DNA of 16,512 bases from contig JBLIMR010000055.1 in assembly GCA_047638815.1 (NCBI GenBank), positions 1 to 16,512 on the forward strand. The letters run 5' to 3'. This DNA comes from JAJRRH01 sp047638815 (GTDB lineage Bacteria; Bacteroidota; Bacteroidia; Flavobacteriales_D; JABDKJ01). The position numbers and the translations under genes are program-made. The notes beneath the pieces were generated by a model. That model was not told where the DNA came from. It did no database searches and saw only the letters and a program-made list of their open reading frames with translations. How positions within the stretch are numbered: the first letter of the stretch is position 1; each line of letters opens with the position of its first letter. Below, in pieces: positions 9,648-15,439 of this stretch.

Positions 9648-9750
9648 TAACGGACCTGAGATATGGATATTTGCTTTCGATTGTGTGAGGGGAGGGGCTT
9701 AGCACCGACAAGGCTTGTGCGGCAATGATCTATATCTGTTGTTGTAGGTC
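9648..9750 (-). repeat. attC-like imperfect palindrome 1
   Basis: Outer TAAC (9648-9651) faces GTTGTAGG (9741-9748). Inner arms 9659-9668 (AGATATGGAT) and 9728-9737 (ATCTATATCT) pair at 9 of 10 positions, the exception being a G-T wobble. The overall architecture (about 100 bp, core sites outside, paired boxes inside, variable centre) is that of an integron attC site. On the minus strand its first core site GACCTACAAC complements GTTATAGGTC at the start of the cassette it would close (10069 downward) in 9 of 10 bases. It shares the arm sequence GATATGGA/TCTATATC with palindrome 2. Confidence 0.45.
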
Positions 9751-10061
9751 GTTTCGTTCTATTTTTGGGTTAAGTTAGTGATTAATTTCAAATTTATTCC
9801 TTCGCATTAACGTTATTCATTTTTTCCAATTGATGAAAAAACGAATCAAAAAAATCTAGATAAAAAAATGCTTCCCAGCGCTCTTTGACTACGATTCTTA
9901 ATCTCCTTAAAATCCCCGATCTAACCGAAATCGGATTTGATTGGACGATTTGCGCTATTCAAATTCACCCCAACACCGGCCCGCTTTTTTATCAGGCTAT
10001 CTCACTTTTTTTATTTCGTTTATGTTACAACAAGCCATTCAATTTGGGTGTATTGCAATGA
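9751..10061. other. Gene-less cassette body between attC-like sites 1 and 2
   Basis: About 310 bp with no credible gene. On the minus strand only very short frames occur. On the plus strand there is ATGAAAAAACGAATC followed by a stop after eight codons, and a TTG-start frame that runs straight through the palindrome to its right. An imperfect hairpin, AAATCC...GGATTT with GAT/ATC continuing the stem, lies near 9910-9936. It could be a non-coding cassette, a decayed gene or an RNA-encoding insert. Confidence 0.35.
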
Positions 10062-10170
10062 CCTATAACGTGCCAATCGATATGGACTGTACCTTGGAAA
10101 AAGCGGATCTTCCTCTTGACCGCTGTGCCAGGGCTTTGAGCGGGTATAGTCTATATCGGGTGTTAGGAGC
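10062..10170 (-). repeat. attC-like imperfect palindrome 2
   Basis: This is the clearest of the three sites. Outer core-like CCTATAAC (10062-10069) faces GTTAGGAGC (10162-10170). Long inner arms 10078-10093 and 10143-10158 pair at 14 of 16 positions, and the two exceptions are G-T wobbles. The outer TAAC/GTTA and CC/GG steps pair with a small bulge on one side. Read on the minus strand, its first core TGCTCCTAAC begins 7 bases beyond the stop of the 218-aa gene and is perfectly complementary to TGTTAGGAGCA just upstream of that gene, as expected for the two ends of one excisable cassette. The reverse orientation is formally possible, because the boundaries are symmetric. Confidence 0.58.
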
Positions 10171-10176
10171 ATTTTA

Positions 10177-10833
10177 TTAGTCAATTAATATCAGGTTCCT
10201 CTCATCATAATCGAATAAGGAATCATCTATCTCAATATCTTCTACTCTCATAGCGCTGTAAGTAATGGACATTATGCCGTTTGATGTAATCATTTTCAAA
10301 TACATACCGCCATTTAGCCCTGATATTACATTCCAATGACCTTCTATCCAATCATTATAAAGCTCTGAATCAATTTTTATATTCTTATCAAGCCAAACGG
10401 TGACATCCCATGTTTGAAAACTCTCTTCATTTGTTTCTAGAACTTCCAATTTATATACTTCACAATTACGATTGAGAAAAATATCATTGTTTAGTGTGTC
10501 GATTCTAATCAACTGTGTCGGTTCGAGTGACTTATTGCCTAAAAATATTGAGTCTGAATATGTGAACTTGTGGACAGAAAACTCGCTCTCAGGATTGAGT
10601 ATATTGAATTCAAATCCTGGATTACCAGCCCCGATATAGTCCTTTCGCATTTTTCCTGATTCACCAAGGGAAACGATTAAGGAATCACCATATTTTGCCT
10701 TTTGGTAGTCAATGTATCCATATGTAGAGTCACTAGATTCTACATTGGTCGAATAGACTATACGTCCAGAAAAGCTCTGAGAAAATGCACTCAGGCTGAG
10801 CATGACTATTATAGTTAATAAGAATAGTTTCAT
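10177..10833 (-). CDS. Secreted beta-rich protein in a cassette-like unit
   Basis: 218 aa. Residues 1-19 form a signal peptide (MKLFLLTIIVMLSLSAFSQ), so it is exported to the periplasm or outer surface. The mature part is rich in beta strands and resembles in outline Bacteroidota proteins of the GLPGLI/DUF4412 kind: FSGRIVYSTNVES at the start, then a KMRKDY strand, CEVYKLEV and VTVWLDKNIKI. That assignment is tentative and no catalytic motif is seen. The ATG lies 10 bases after an exact TGTTAGGAGCA, whose AGGAG could also act as ribosome binding site. The stop is 7 bases from the next attC-like site. This tight packing between two half-sites is the main reason for calling it a cassette gene. 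Confidence 0.75.
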   Translation of the reverse strand: MKLFLLTIIVMLSLSAFSQSFSGRIVYSTNVESSDSTYGYIDYQKAKYGDSLIVSLGESGKMRKDYIGAGNPGFEFNILNPESEFSVHKFTYSDSIFLGNKSLEPTQLIRIDTLNNDIFLNRNCEVYKLEVLETNEESFQTWDVTVWLDKNIKIDSELYNDWIEGHWNVISGLNGGMYLKMITSNGIMSITYSAMRVEDIEIDDSLFDYDERNLILID

Positions 10834-10842
10834 CGTTTAAGT

Positions 10843-10975
10843 TGCTCCTAACAAGGAAATATAGAACACTACCAAGTCATTTTACAGATTTTTCTGCAAT
10901 TTAATCAATTTCACCATTATATCTTAAAAACATAATATGTAGCTGAACATCAAGCTGTATCACCATGTTATATCC
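10843..10975 (-). repeat. attC-like imperfect palindrome 3
   Basis: TGCTCCTAACA (10843-10853) faces GTTATATCC (10967-10975). The outer arms TAAC-to-TATAG (10849-10864) and CTGTATC-to-GTTA (10955-10970) pair at 12 of 16 positions; pairing does not continue far inwards, so this is the weakest of the three. Its plus-strand left end is the exact inverse of the right end of palindrome 2 (11 bp, 10161-10171). It sits directly upstream of the 218-aa gene. Confidence 0.38.
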
Positions 10976-10980
10976 AATTA

Positions 10981-11017
10981 TAAACGTTTATAAACGATAT
11001 TAAACGTCTGTTAAACG
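10981..11017. promoter_or_regulatory. Four helically phased TAAACG motifs
   Basis: TAAACG occurs at 10981, 10991, 11001 and 11012, with spacings of 10, 10 and 11 bp, all in one orientation and hence on one face of the helix. The first is followed by the palindrome AAACGTTT. The cluster lies between attC-like site 3 and ssb, about 140 bp before the ssb start. This spacing suits cooperative protein binding (operator or iteron-like). The binding factor is unknown. Confidence 0.4.
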
Positions 11018-11057
11018 TTTTTCCAGCGACTTACTCTAGTGTCTGTCCGCTTCTTTG

Positions 11058-11096
11058 CACTGTCAATACTTCGACAAGCTCAATAACCTTACAGTG
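11058..11096. repeat. REP-like palindromic remnant upstream of ssb
   Basis: CACTGT (11058-11063) and ACAGTG (11091-11096) form inverted ends around ACTTCGACAAGCTCA (11068-11082). The core resembles a REP-like motif frequent in Bacteroidota intergenic DNA, and also the 24-bp repeat inside uvrA at 1444. Confidence 0.4.
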
Positions 11097-11157
11097 AAGA
11101 TTAGCAGAGCGAACAGTCGTAGAGTGTAAATCAATAATTATTAAATACATATATACT

Positions 11158-11511
11158 ATGAACAATTTAAGAAACAAAGTACAGTTAATCGGACACATCG
11201 GGCAATCACCAGAAATATTCACTTTTGATAGTGGTAATAAAAAAGCCAGTTTTTCGGTCGCTACAAATAGCTCCTATAGAAATAAAAAAGGGGATAGGGT
11301 AGAAGACACACAATGGCATAACATAGTTGCCTTTGGTAAGACGGCAGACATCATAGAAAACTACCTGGAGAAAGGAAAGGAAGTTGCTATCGAAGGTAAA
11401 CTAAACACCCGTTCGTACGAAGGAAAGGATGGCGATAAAAGGTATGTGACGGAAATCATCGTTTCGGATCTTTTGATGCTCGGTAAAAAGGAAACTGCAA
11501 AGGCATTTTAA
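11158..11511 (+). CDS. ssb: Short single-stranded DNA-binding protein
   Basis: 117 aa with one OB fold: NKVQLIGHIGQSPEI (6-20), ASFSVATNSSY (30-40), DTQWHNIVAFGKTADIIENYLEKG and VAIEGKLNTRSYEGKDG with YVTEIIVSDLLML. It binds single-stranded DNA in replication, repair and recombination. The protein stops right after the fold (GKKETAKAF) and lacks the acidic DDDIPF-type tip through which major SSBs recruit partners, so it may be an accessory SSB rather than the replicative one. The ATG at 11158 gives the standard N-terminus. It is monocistronic, with a strong hairpin terminator 28 bases after the stop and an intergenic region upstream carrying phased repeats. It is the only plus-strand gene between 4237 and the right edge. 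Confidence 0.93.
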   Translation: MNNLRNKVQLIGHIGQSPEIFTFDSGNKKASFSVATNSSYRNKKGDRVEDTQWHNIVAFGKTADIIENYLEKGKEVAIEGKLNTRSYEGKDGDKRYVTEIIVSDLLMLGKKETAKAF

Positions 11512-11538
11512 ATATCGGATACATAGAAATACTCAAAC

Positions 11539-11568
11539 AAAAGCGCGGTGCATTTGCACCGCGCTTTT
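11539..11568. terminator. Strong bidirectional hairpin terminator
   Basis: A perfect stem (AAGCGCGGTGCA at 11541-11552 with its complement at 11555-11566, extended by two A-T pairs) closes a TT loop. It is preceded by A residues and followed by a T run (11565-11569), so it should stop transcription from ssb on the plus strand and from the PLP-enzyme gene on the minus strand. Confidence 0.9.
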
Positions 11569-11618
11569 TGTTTATTTACTTATTTCCTTTTGCTGTAAGT
11601 TACCGCAACTAGACCAAA

Positions 11619-13448
11619 TCAAATTCCCTTTACAAAATCTAAAAAGACTTTTTTATGAAGTTCAAGATCCATATCTGGAGAAAGTGCTATACGAGCAATG
11701 TAATCTTTGTCCCCTTCTTTAGTGGTTCCTTGGGTAGATGTTGCGGGTATTGTCCAGTAGCATCCTTTCAGCTGACCATAACTAACACACTGCTTGCTTT
11801 CATAAGGAATTTTTAAAATCATTAAGGTGATCAACTTATGATTCAAGGCTCTCTTGCGGGTTTCTTTTTCTTCAGGGGTGTTGCCAGTTGTTGGAAGATC
11901 TAATGAAAACACGGATGGAGTAAATCCTTGAGCTGCCAATTCTTCTGATACAAAATTGATTTTAGCTGTTGGCAAAGCCTCTTTTATAAAGTTTACAAAT
12001 TCACGGGTATTCATATATGCATCATGAATCCTCTGTTTCATGGAAGGCAATTGTTTTGCCATTATTTCATACTGTAAATCTGTAGCCTCATTAGCACAAA
12101 GTGTGAGATGCAATTCTATTTTTTGCATCAATTCTTTTGTCTTTCTATTCCCCATGCAGTATCCTGCATTACATAGTCCGCCACTCGGAAATTTCGAACC
12201 ACTAGAAAATGAAATAGTTCTAACCTCTGCTAATATTCCATCATCGGCTAAGGATTGAACATTTGGGCAAAACGTTTGGTCAAGGATAAAGACTGGATCA
12301 ACAGCAATATCACCATTGCTTGTTTTTCTAACAGCTGTTAAAGCTTCTTTTAACTTTAAGAGATCTGGAACTTCAACCCTTGGATTCGTTGGTATTTCTG
12401 CAATAATGAATGGAACCCCATCTTCTTTGGCAATTTTATCTAGGACAAAGTCGATACTTTGGACCATATCATCATCACCATCTACAGCCAAATCAACAAT
12501 ATCAACATTGTCGAGACACTCAGCAACTCTTCTGGCCTGGTCGTTTGTACCTCCATAACAATTTGGAGGAACAATAATTTTAATGGCCTTTCCCACATGA
12601 TTTTCTAATCCACTGTGAACCAAGCCCATCAATATGGCATATTGAACAGAAAGTCCGCTGGAACCTACAACGGCTCTTGTTTTTGCATCGGTAATTTCTT
12701 TAATGGTATCTAAAACAAACTTTTTATTAATCTTCCTAGTACTTTGACTTTCATCCAAATCAGTCTGCCCAACAAGAATCTTTAGGGCTGAATGACAATC
12801 ATCAGGCGTCATGGCAATGGTTTCTCGTCTTCGAACATGCTGAATATCTGAGGCATAACTTTCGTTTTTTGTCCCATTTATCAATAAAACGCTTCCAAAG
12901 TGAGCATGAACATTGATGAAAAAGTCAATATTTGAGGTGAGATCAAAATTAGAAATGTCATCTTGATCTGAAATAAAAATGGTGCTGCCGTCAAACGAAG
13001 CAACATCTTTCTCGTTCTTAACCTGTTTAAGTTCAAACTTATAACCGTATATGTTCCTGAGGACTTCAACGTTAAAAGATTCAGGAACTTCACCAGTATA
13101 AAGGATCTGAGTGTTTTTATTGTCTAATAAATTTTTTCTAAGAACGGCCATAATAGGCATCGTTTTAGACGAAAAACTAATGACATTTTCAGCATTTACT
13201 TCATTTAGGTTAGCGATTACCCATTCCAGTATACAAGATAATGGATGGCCAAGTCGAATATAATCGTATGCCGTAGGTAATTGATTAAGTGCTAATATTG
13301 AAGAATTACAGTCAATAAACAGCGTTTCAAACTGTTTTAAGAACTGAGTTTTAGCCAATTTCTCATCATAAATGTCTAATCTATGCGTGGTTAGCCTTAA
13401 CCAATCCGCTGGCATGTTTTCTAATACTTCCCTAATGTAATTACGCAT
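11619..13448 (-). CDS. Cys/Met-metabolism-type PLP-dependent enzyme with long N-terminal extension
   Basis: 609 aa; cystathionine gamma-synthase/gamma-lyase relatives are about 380-400 aa. The fold-type I catalytic region starts near 255: GSSGLSVQYAILMGLV (phosphate-binding loop), PPNCYGGTNDQARR (295-307), EIPTNPRVEV (351-360), Asp390 in LDQTF (pyridine-nitrogen partner) and SGSKFPSGGLCNAGY with Lys419 as the likely PLP lysine. The C-terminal domain ends with an IALSPDMD segment. The first 220-240 residues are an extension I cannot assign. The family handles sulfur-containing or related amino acids by beta or gamma elimination or replacement. The exact substrate cannot be read here, and no sulfur-pathway gene is adjacent. 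It shares a bidirectional terminator with ssb. No promoter was recognised upstream. Confidence 0.88.
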   Translation of the reverse strand: MRNYIREVLENMPADWLRLTTHRLDIYDEKLAKTQFLKQFETLFIDCNSSILALNQLPTAYDYIRLGHPLSCILEWVIANLNEVNAENVISFSSKTMPIMAVLRKNLLDNKNTQILYTGEVPESFNVEVLRNIYGYKFELKQVKNEKDVASFDGSTIFISDQDDISNFDLTSNIDFFINVHAHFGSVLLINGTKNESYASDIQHVRRRETIAMTPDDCHSALKILVGQTDLDESQSTRKINKKFVLDTIKEITDAKTRAVVGSSGLSVQYAILMGLVHSGLENHVGKAIKIIVPPNCYGGTNDQARRVAECLDNVDIVDLAVDGDDDMVQSIDFVLDKIAKEDGVPFIIAEIPTNPRVEVPDLLKLKEALTAVRKTSNGDIAVDPVFILDQTFCPNVQSLADDGILAEVRTISFSSGSKFPSGGLCNAGYCMGNRKTKELMQKIELHLTLCANEATDLQYEIMAKQLPSMKQRIHDAYMNTREFVNFIKEALPTAKINFVSEELAAQGFTPSVFSLDLPTTGNTPEEKETRKRALNHKLITLMILKIPYESKQCVSYGQLKGCYWTIPATSTQGTTKEGDKDYIARIALSPDMDLELHKKVFLDFVKGI

Positions 13449-13550
13449 AATCCTTAATCAATATCACCTTTAGATATAACGGCAAGCTATAATAATTAGA
13501 TTTATTTTAAAAGTGTTAGTAGATGTTTTGTTTAAAGTGTTTAACGTTTG

Positions 13551-13578
13551 ACACAAGTTGTCTTGGAAAGACTTGTGT
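13551..13578. other. Bulged hairpin in intergenic region
   Basis: ACACAA/TTGTGT (13551-13556 with 13573-13578) continues into GTCTT/AAGAC (13560-13564 with 13568-13572), with a three-base GTT bulge and a GGA loop. It lies between the 3' end of the 74-aa gene and the start of the PLP-enzyme gene. No T run follows on the minus strand, so terminator function is doubtful. It could be a leader structure of the PLP gene mRNA. Confidence 0.35.
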
Positions 13579-13654
13579 TTCACGCTATTTGGGCATTAAT
13601 CAATGCTGTCAAATTTTAATCTATGATTTCCGTAATTCTTACTCGTATTTTGTT

Positions 13655-13879
13655 TCAATCAACAATTTCGTAATCAACGCGAAGTTTTCGCAAAAGGCCT
13701 AAAGCCGAACCAGAGTTTTTATCTTTTATCTCAATTTCTATTTCATCTCCTTCCAGGAGCATGCCTGTAAGTTCACTCGCCAAGGAATCATTCAGGTCTG
13801 CTGAAATCTCTGCAAGACAATTGGCAATAGCTCTTCTATCTGGCCTCGGAGCATCACAGGACAACAAGTTTATTTTCAT
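13655..13879 (-). CDS. Small acidic protein of unknown function
   Basis: 74 aa, soluble, with no signal peptide or membrane helix. The sequence is balanced, with an amphipathic middle (AIANCLAEISADLNDSLASELTGML) and an acidic beta-like stretch DEIEIEIKD followed by a basic helix LGLLRKLRV and the end DYEIVD. No family is recognised. A well-formed Bacteroidota promoter 48 bases upstream supports it as a real, separately transcribed gene. It follows the truncated DUF6090-type copy on the same strand. Confidence 0.6.
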   Translation of the reverse strand: MKINLLSCDAPRPDRRAIANCLAEISADLNDSLASELTGMLLEGDEIEIEIKDKNSGSALGLLRKLRVDYEIVD

Positions 13880-13926
13880 GATAATTTGTTACTGCAATAT
13901 ACTAAAGTTGACAGTATCTATGGCGT

Positions 13927-13959
13927 CAAAAATATTTATTTCCCGTGAGTGCCTCTCAA
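13927..13959 (-). promoter_or_regulatory. Bacteroidota-type promoter for the 74-aa gene
   Basis: On the minus strand, TTG (13959-13957) is followed after 22 bases by TATTTTTG (13934-13927). This fits the -33 TTG / -7 TAnnTTTG pattern known for Bacteroidota sigma-ABfr, with an allowed spacer. Transcription would begin around 13920, giving a leader of about 40 bases. Confidence 0.5.
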
Positions 13960-13965
13960 ATTACC

Positions 13966-14352
13966 TCAAGACTGTTTTTCAAGCGCAACTCTATTCCAAT
14001 CTGATATATTGACAGCAGCTTCGTAGCTAGTTTGTAGCGTGTTCAAGTTGATCGTTTTAGGGTCAATTGGGAATTCAGAAATAACATATTGAGTGCTAGT
14101 CAATGATCTCTCATGTATAAAGACGATATGTTCTAACTGAGTTTTGTTTTCAATAAATTCATTGTGAAGTGCCTCTAGCAGCAGTTGTTCTTTTTGTGCC
14201 GCGACACGCTCTTGATTCCAATTGCTCACTTGAAGCGCGAGAAGGATTCCAACCATCACAAGTAGAATTTCTCCAATGGCGTATTTAAAATATTTTCCTG
14301 TTTTGTTTTCCGTGAGTATAGATTTACGGATATGGCGGAAGAATTTTATCAT
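13966..14352 (-). pseudogene. DUF6090-type membrane protein, 3'-truncated copy
   Basis: 128 aa, against 241-250 for the intact neighbours. MIKFFRHIRKSILTENKTGKYF leads into the membrane helix about 24-43 (YAIGEILLVMVGILLALQVS) and a coiled-coil-like segment rich in K, E and Q. The reading frame then ends after RVALEKQS, just before the conserved WxFxPxxG block. The second half is not found in any frame downstream, so it was deleted rather than frameshifted. The start codon overlaps the stop of the 241-aa copy in ATGA, which implies coupled translation. A 44-bp tract (14268-14311) is identical to the same place in that copy (14990-15033), pointing to recent duplication or gene conversion. A short membrane-anchored product may still be made. 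Confidence 0.75.
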
Positions 14353-15074
14353 TGCTCATTGGATTTTGAAAGTTCGATGATTCGGTCAATGGTCTCCTGG
14401 ATAATGCTCAACTCTCTATCACGTCCCAATATATCAATTAGATACTCTTTTCTTTGCTTGATCAGATTTTCAAACTCCAAGCTAGAGAGCATTTCAACAT
14501 TAGCGCGTGGATCGTTATACTTTGTCGGATACTGAAAATGTTTATTGAGGAAAGGATTCAACACCTCCATCACATATTTCTTTGAATGTAATTCGTCTTC
14601 TTGGTAATCAATGAGTACATCGTTCCATGATACAAGAAGCTTTCGTAGCTCTCGATTTGTTATCAACTCAAAAGAGGAGGTGCTAACGAGGGAGTTGATT
14701 ATTCCTTGTGAAGGATTGAAGGTCCATCTTCTTTTCAGGGCTAAAGACATCCCCGAAAGACTGTCTGAGTTTATCTTCGCTACATCAACAGGAAAGATGG
14801 CAATCAGTGAATCACAAGCATCCATTGCTTCTTGGTGCTTGGACACAACTTTCACGAATTGAATCTTATTCTCCAAAAATTCCTGGTGAAGTTCAGATAG
14901 AAGAATGTGTTCTTTTTTGGAAGCAATGCGTGCTTGATTCCAATTGCTCACTTGGAGCGCTAGTAGAATACCGACCATCACAAGAAGGATTTCTCCAATG
15001 GCGTATTTAAAATATTTTCCTGTTTTGTTTTCCATAAGTAGGTTCTGTCTTATTTTTCTGAAGAATTTTATCAT
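14349..15074 (-). CDS. DUF6090-type membrane protein, intact copy 2
   Basis: 241 aa. The N-terminus MIKFFRKIRQNLLMENKTGKYF is basic and amphipathic, followed by one membrane helix (about 24-43, YAIGEILLVMVGILLALQVS) and NWNQ. Then come a long helical region and the conserved block RRWTFNPSQGIINSLVSTSSFELITNRELRKLLVSWNDVL. The remaining region after the helix is soluble and mostly helical. Positive charges before the helix suggest the N-terminus stays inside and the bulk faces the periplasm. This family is widespread in Bacteroidota and often found in tandem; its function is unknown. The start lies two bases from the edge of the inverted-repeat element 15077-15239, so any original upstream sequence was replaced. 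Confidence 0.85.
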   Translation of the reverse strand: MIKFFRKIRQNLLMENKTGKYFKYAIGEILLVMVGILLALQVSNWNQARIASKKEHILLSELHQEFLENKIQFVKVVSKHQEAMDACDSLIAIFPVDVAKINSDSLSGMSLALKRRWTFNPSQGIINSLVSTSSFELITNRELRKLLVSWNDVLIDYQEDELHSKKYVMEVLNPFLNKHFQYPTKYNDPRANVEMLSSLEFENLIKQRKEYLIDILGRDRELSIIQETIDRIIELSKSNEQ

Positions 15075-15076
15075 AG

Positions 15077-15239
15077 GTCGTTCTGATTTCCTGTGCTTGC
15101 CTCGGCCCTAAAGGGTGAGCTTACACACAGATACGTGTATGTTTCAAAATTTGGATCTCTTTTCATGTTCTTTCAAGTTGTATTGATAGTGTGATGGAGC
15201 TCCCTTTAGGGCCGGGGCAAGCGCGGGCATTCGGACAAC
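15077..15239. mobile_element. MITE-like 163-bp element with long terminal inverted repeats
   Basis: The left arm 15077-15121 and right arm 15198-15239 are inverted copies of about 42-45 bp with few mismatches and small gaps; the best part is GCTTGCCTCGGCCCTAAAGGG against its complement. The 76-bp centre has no coding capacity of its own. The right end abuts codon 34 of a DUF6090-type gene and the left end abuts the start of the next copy, so the element replaces the missing 3' part of the former. No transposase is present; it would be moved in trans, or be a REP-type composite. Confidence 0.65.
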
Positions 15240-15341
15240 GATAACCACAAGGAGGATCTCTCCAATGGCATAGAGGAGGTACTTGCTAAACTTGTTTTCA
15301 GTTAAAAGCTGATGTCTAATTCGTCTAAAAAATTTTATCAT
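15144..15341 (-). pseudogene. DUF6090-type copy cut after 34 codons
   Basis: MIKFFRRIRHQLLTENKFSKYLLYAIGEILLVVI (15240-15341) is closely related to the 250-aa copy upstream. At codon 35 the frame enters the inverted-repeat element, and the remaining residues (VVRMPALAPALKGAPSH and on) are translation of that element to a chance stop. About 200 codons are lost. Membrane insertion of such a stub is possible but a function is unlikely. Confidence 0.8.
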
Positions 15342-15439
15342 ACTAATTCATATTTAATGCCAACGCGGCAGGCTGGCTCGTTCACTAAAAATGTCTCCCA
15401 GACATTTTTTACGTTCCGCACTCTAAAGAATTTTATCAT
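15340..15439 (-). pseudogene. Split 5' end of a DUF6090-type gene (MIKFFR plus REP-like insert)
   Basis: A 32-codon frame begins ATG-ATA-AAA-TTC-TTT-AGA (MIKFFR), overlapping the stop of the 250-aa gene in ATGA, then runs through the REP-like element (VRNVKNVWETFLVNEPACRV...) and ends in a TGA that again overlaps the ATG of the next copy. The six family codons are repeated at that next start, so this looks like one original start duplicated around an insertion. Confidence 0.6.
15342..15421. mobile_element. 80-bp REP-like palindromic element between 18-bp direct repeats
   Basis: The element contains a perfect 10-bp stem AAAAATGTCT-CCC-AGACATTTTT (15387-15409) and a smaller hairpin TGCC-AACGC-GGCA (15358-15370). 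It is flanked by TCTAAAAAATTTTATCAT (15324-15341) and TCTAAAGAATTTTATCAT (15422-15439), 17 of 18 identical. That is the picture expected from insertion with target duplication, although recombination between paralogue starts could give the same. Confidence 0.6.

Noticed and set aside
9789..9829. Minus-strand TAAATTTG box with an upstream TTG as a promoter for the 114-aa gene
   Set aside because: The spacer is 30 bases, outside the 17-23 range of Bacteroidota promoters.
9941..10180. 79-codon plus-strand frame with TTG start
   Set aside because: It runs through the whole of attC-like palindrome 2, has no family resemblance or promoter, and is better explained by the palindrome being open by chance.
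11031..11222. 63-codon minus-strand frame overlapping the ssb start
   Set aside because: It covers the ssb start and the REP-like remnant, with no protein-like features of its own.
13473..13480. GATATAAC as the far end of a third cassette matching GTTATATCC of palindrome 3
   Set aside because: No paired right arm or GTTA core was found nearby, and the intervening ssb and PLP genes make a single cassette implausible.
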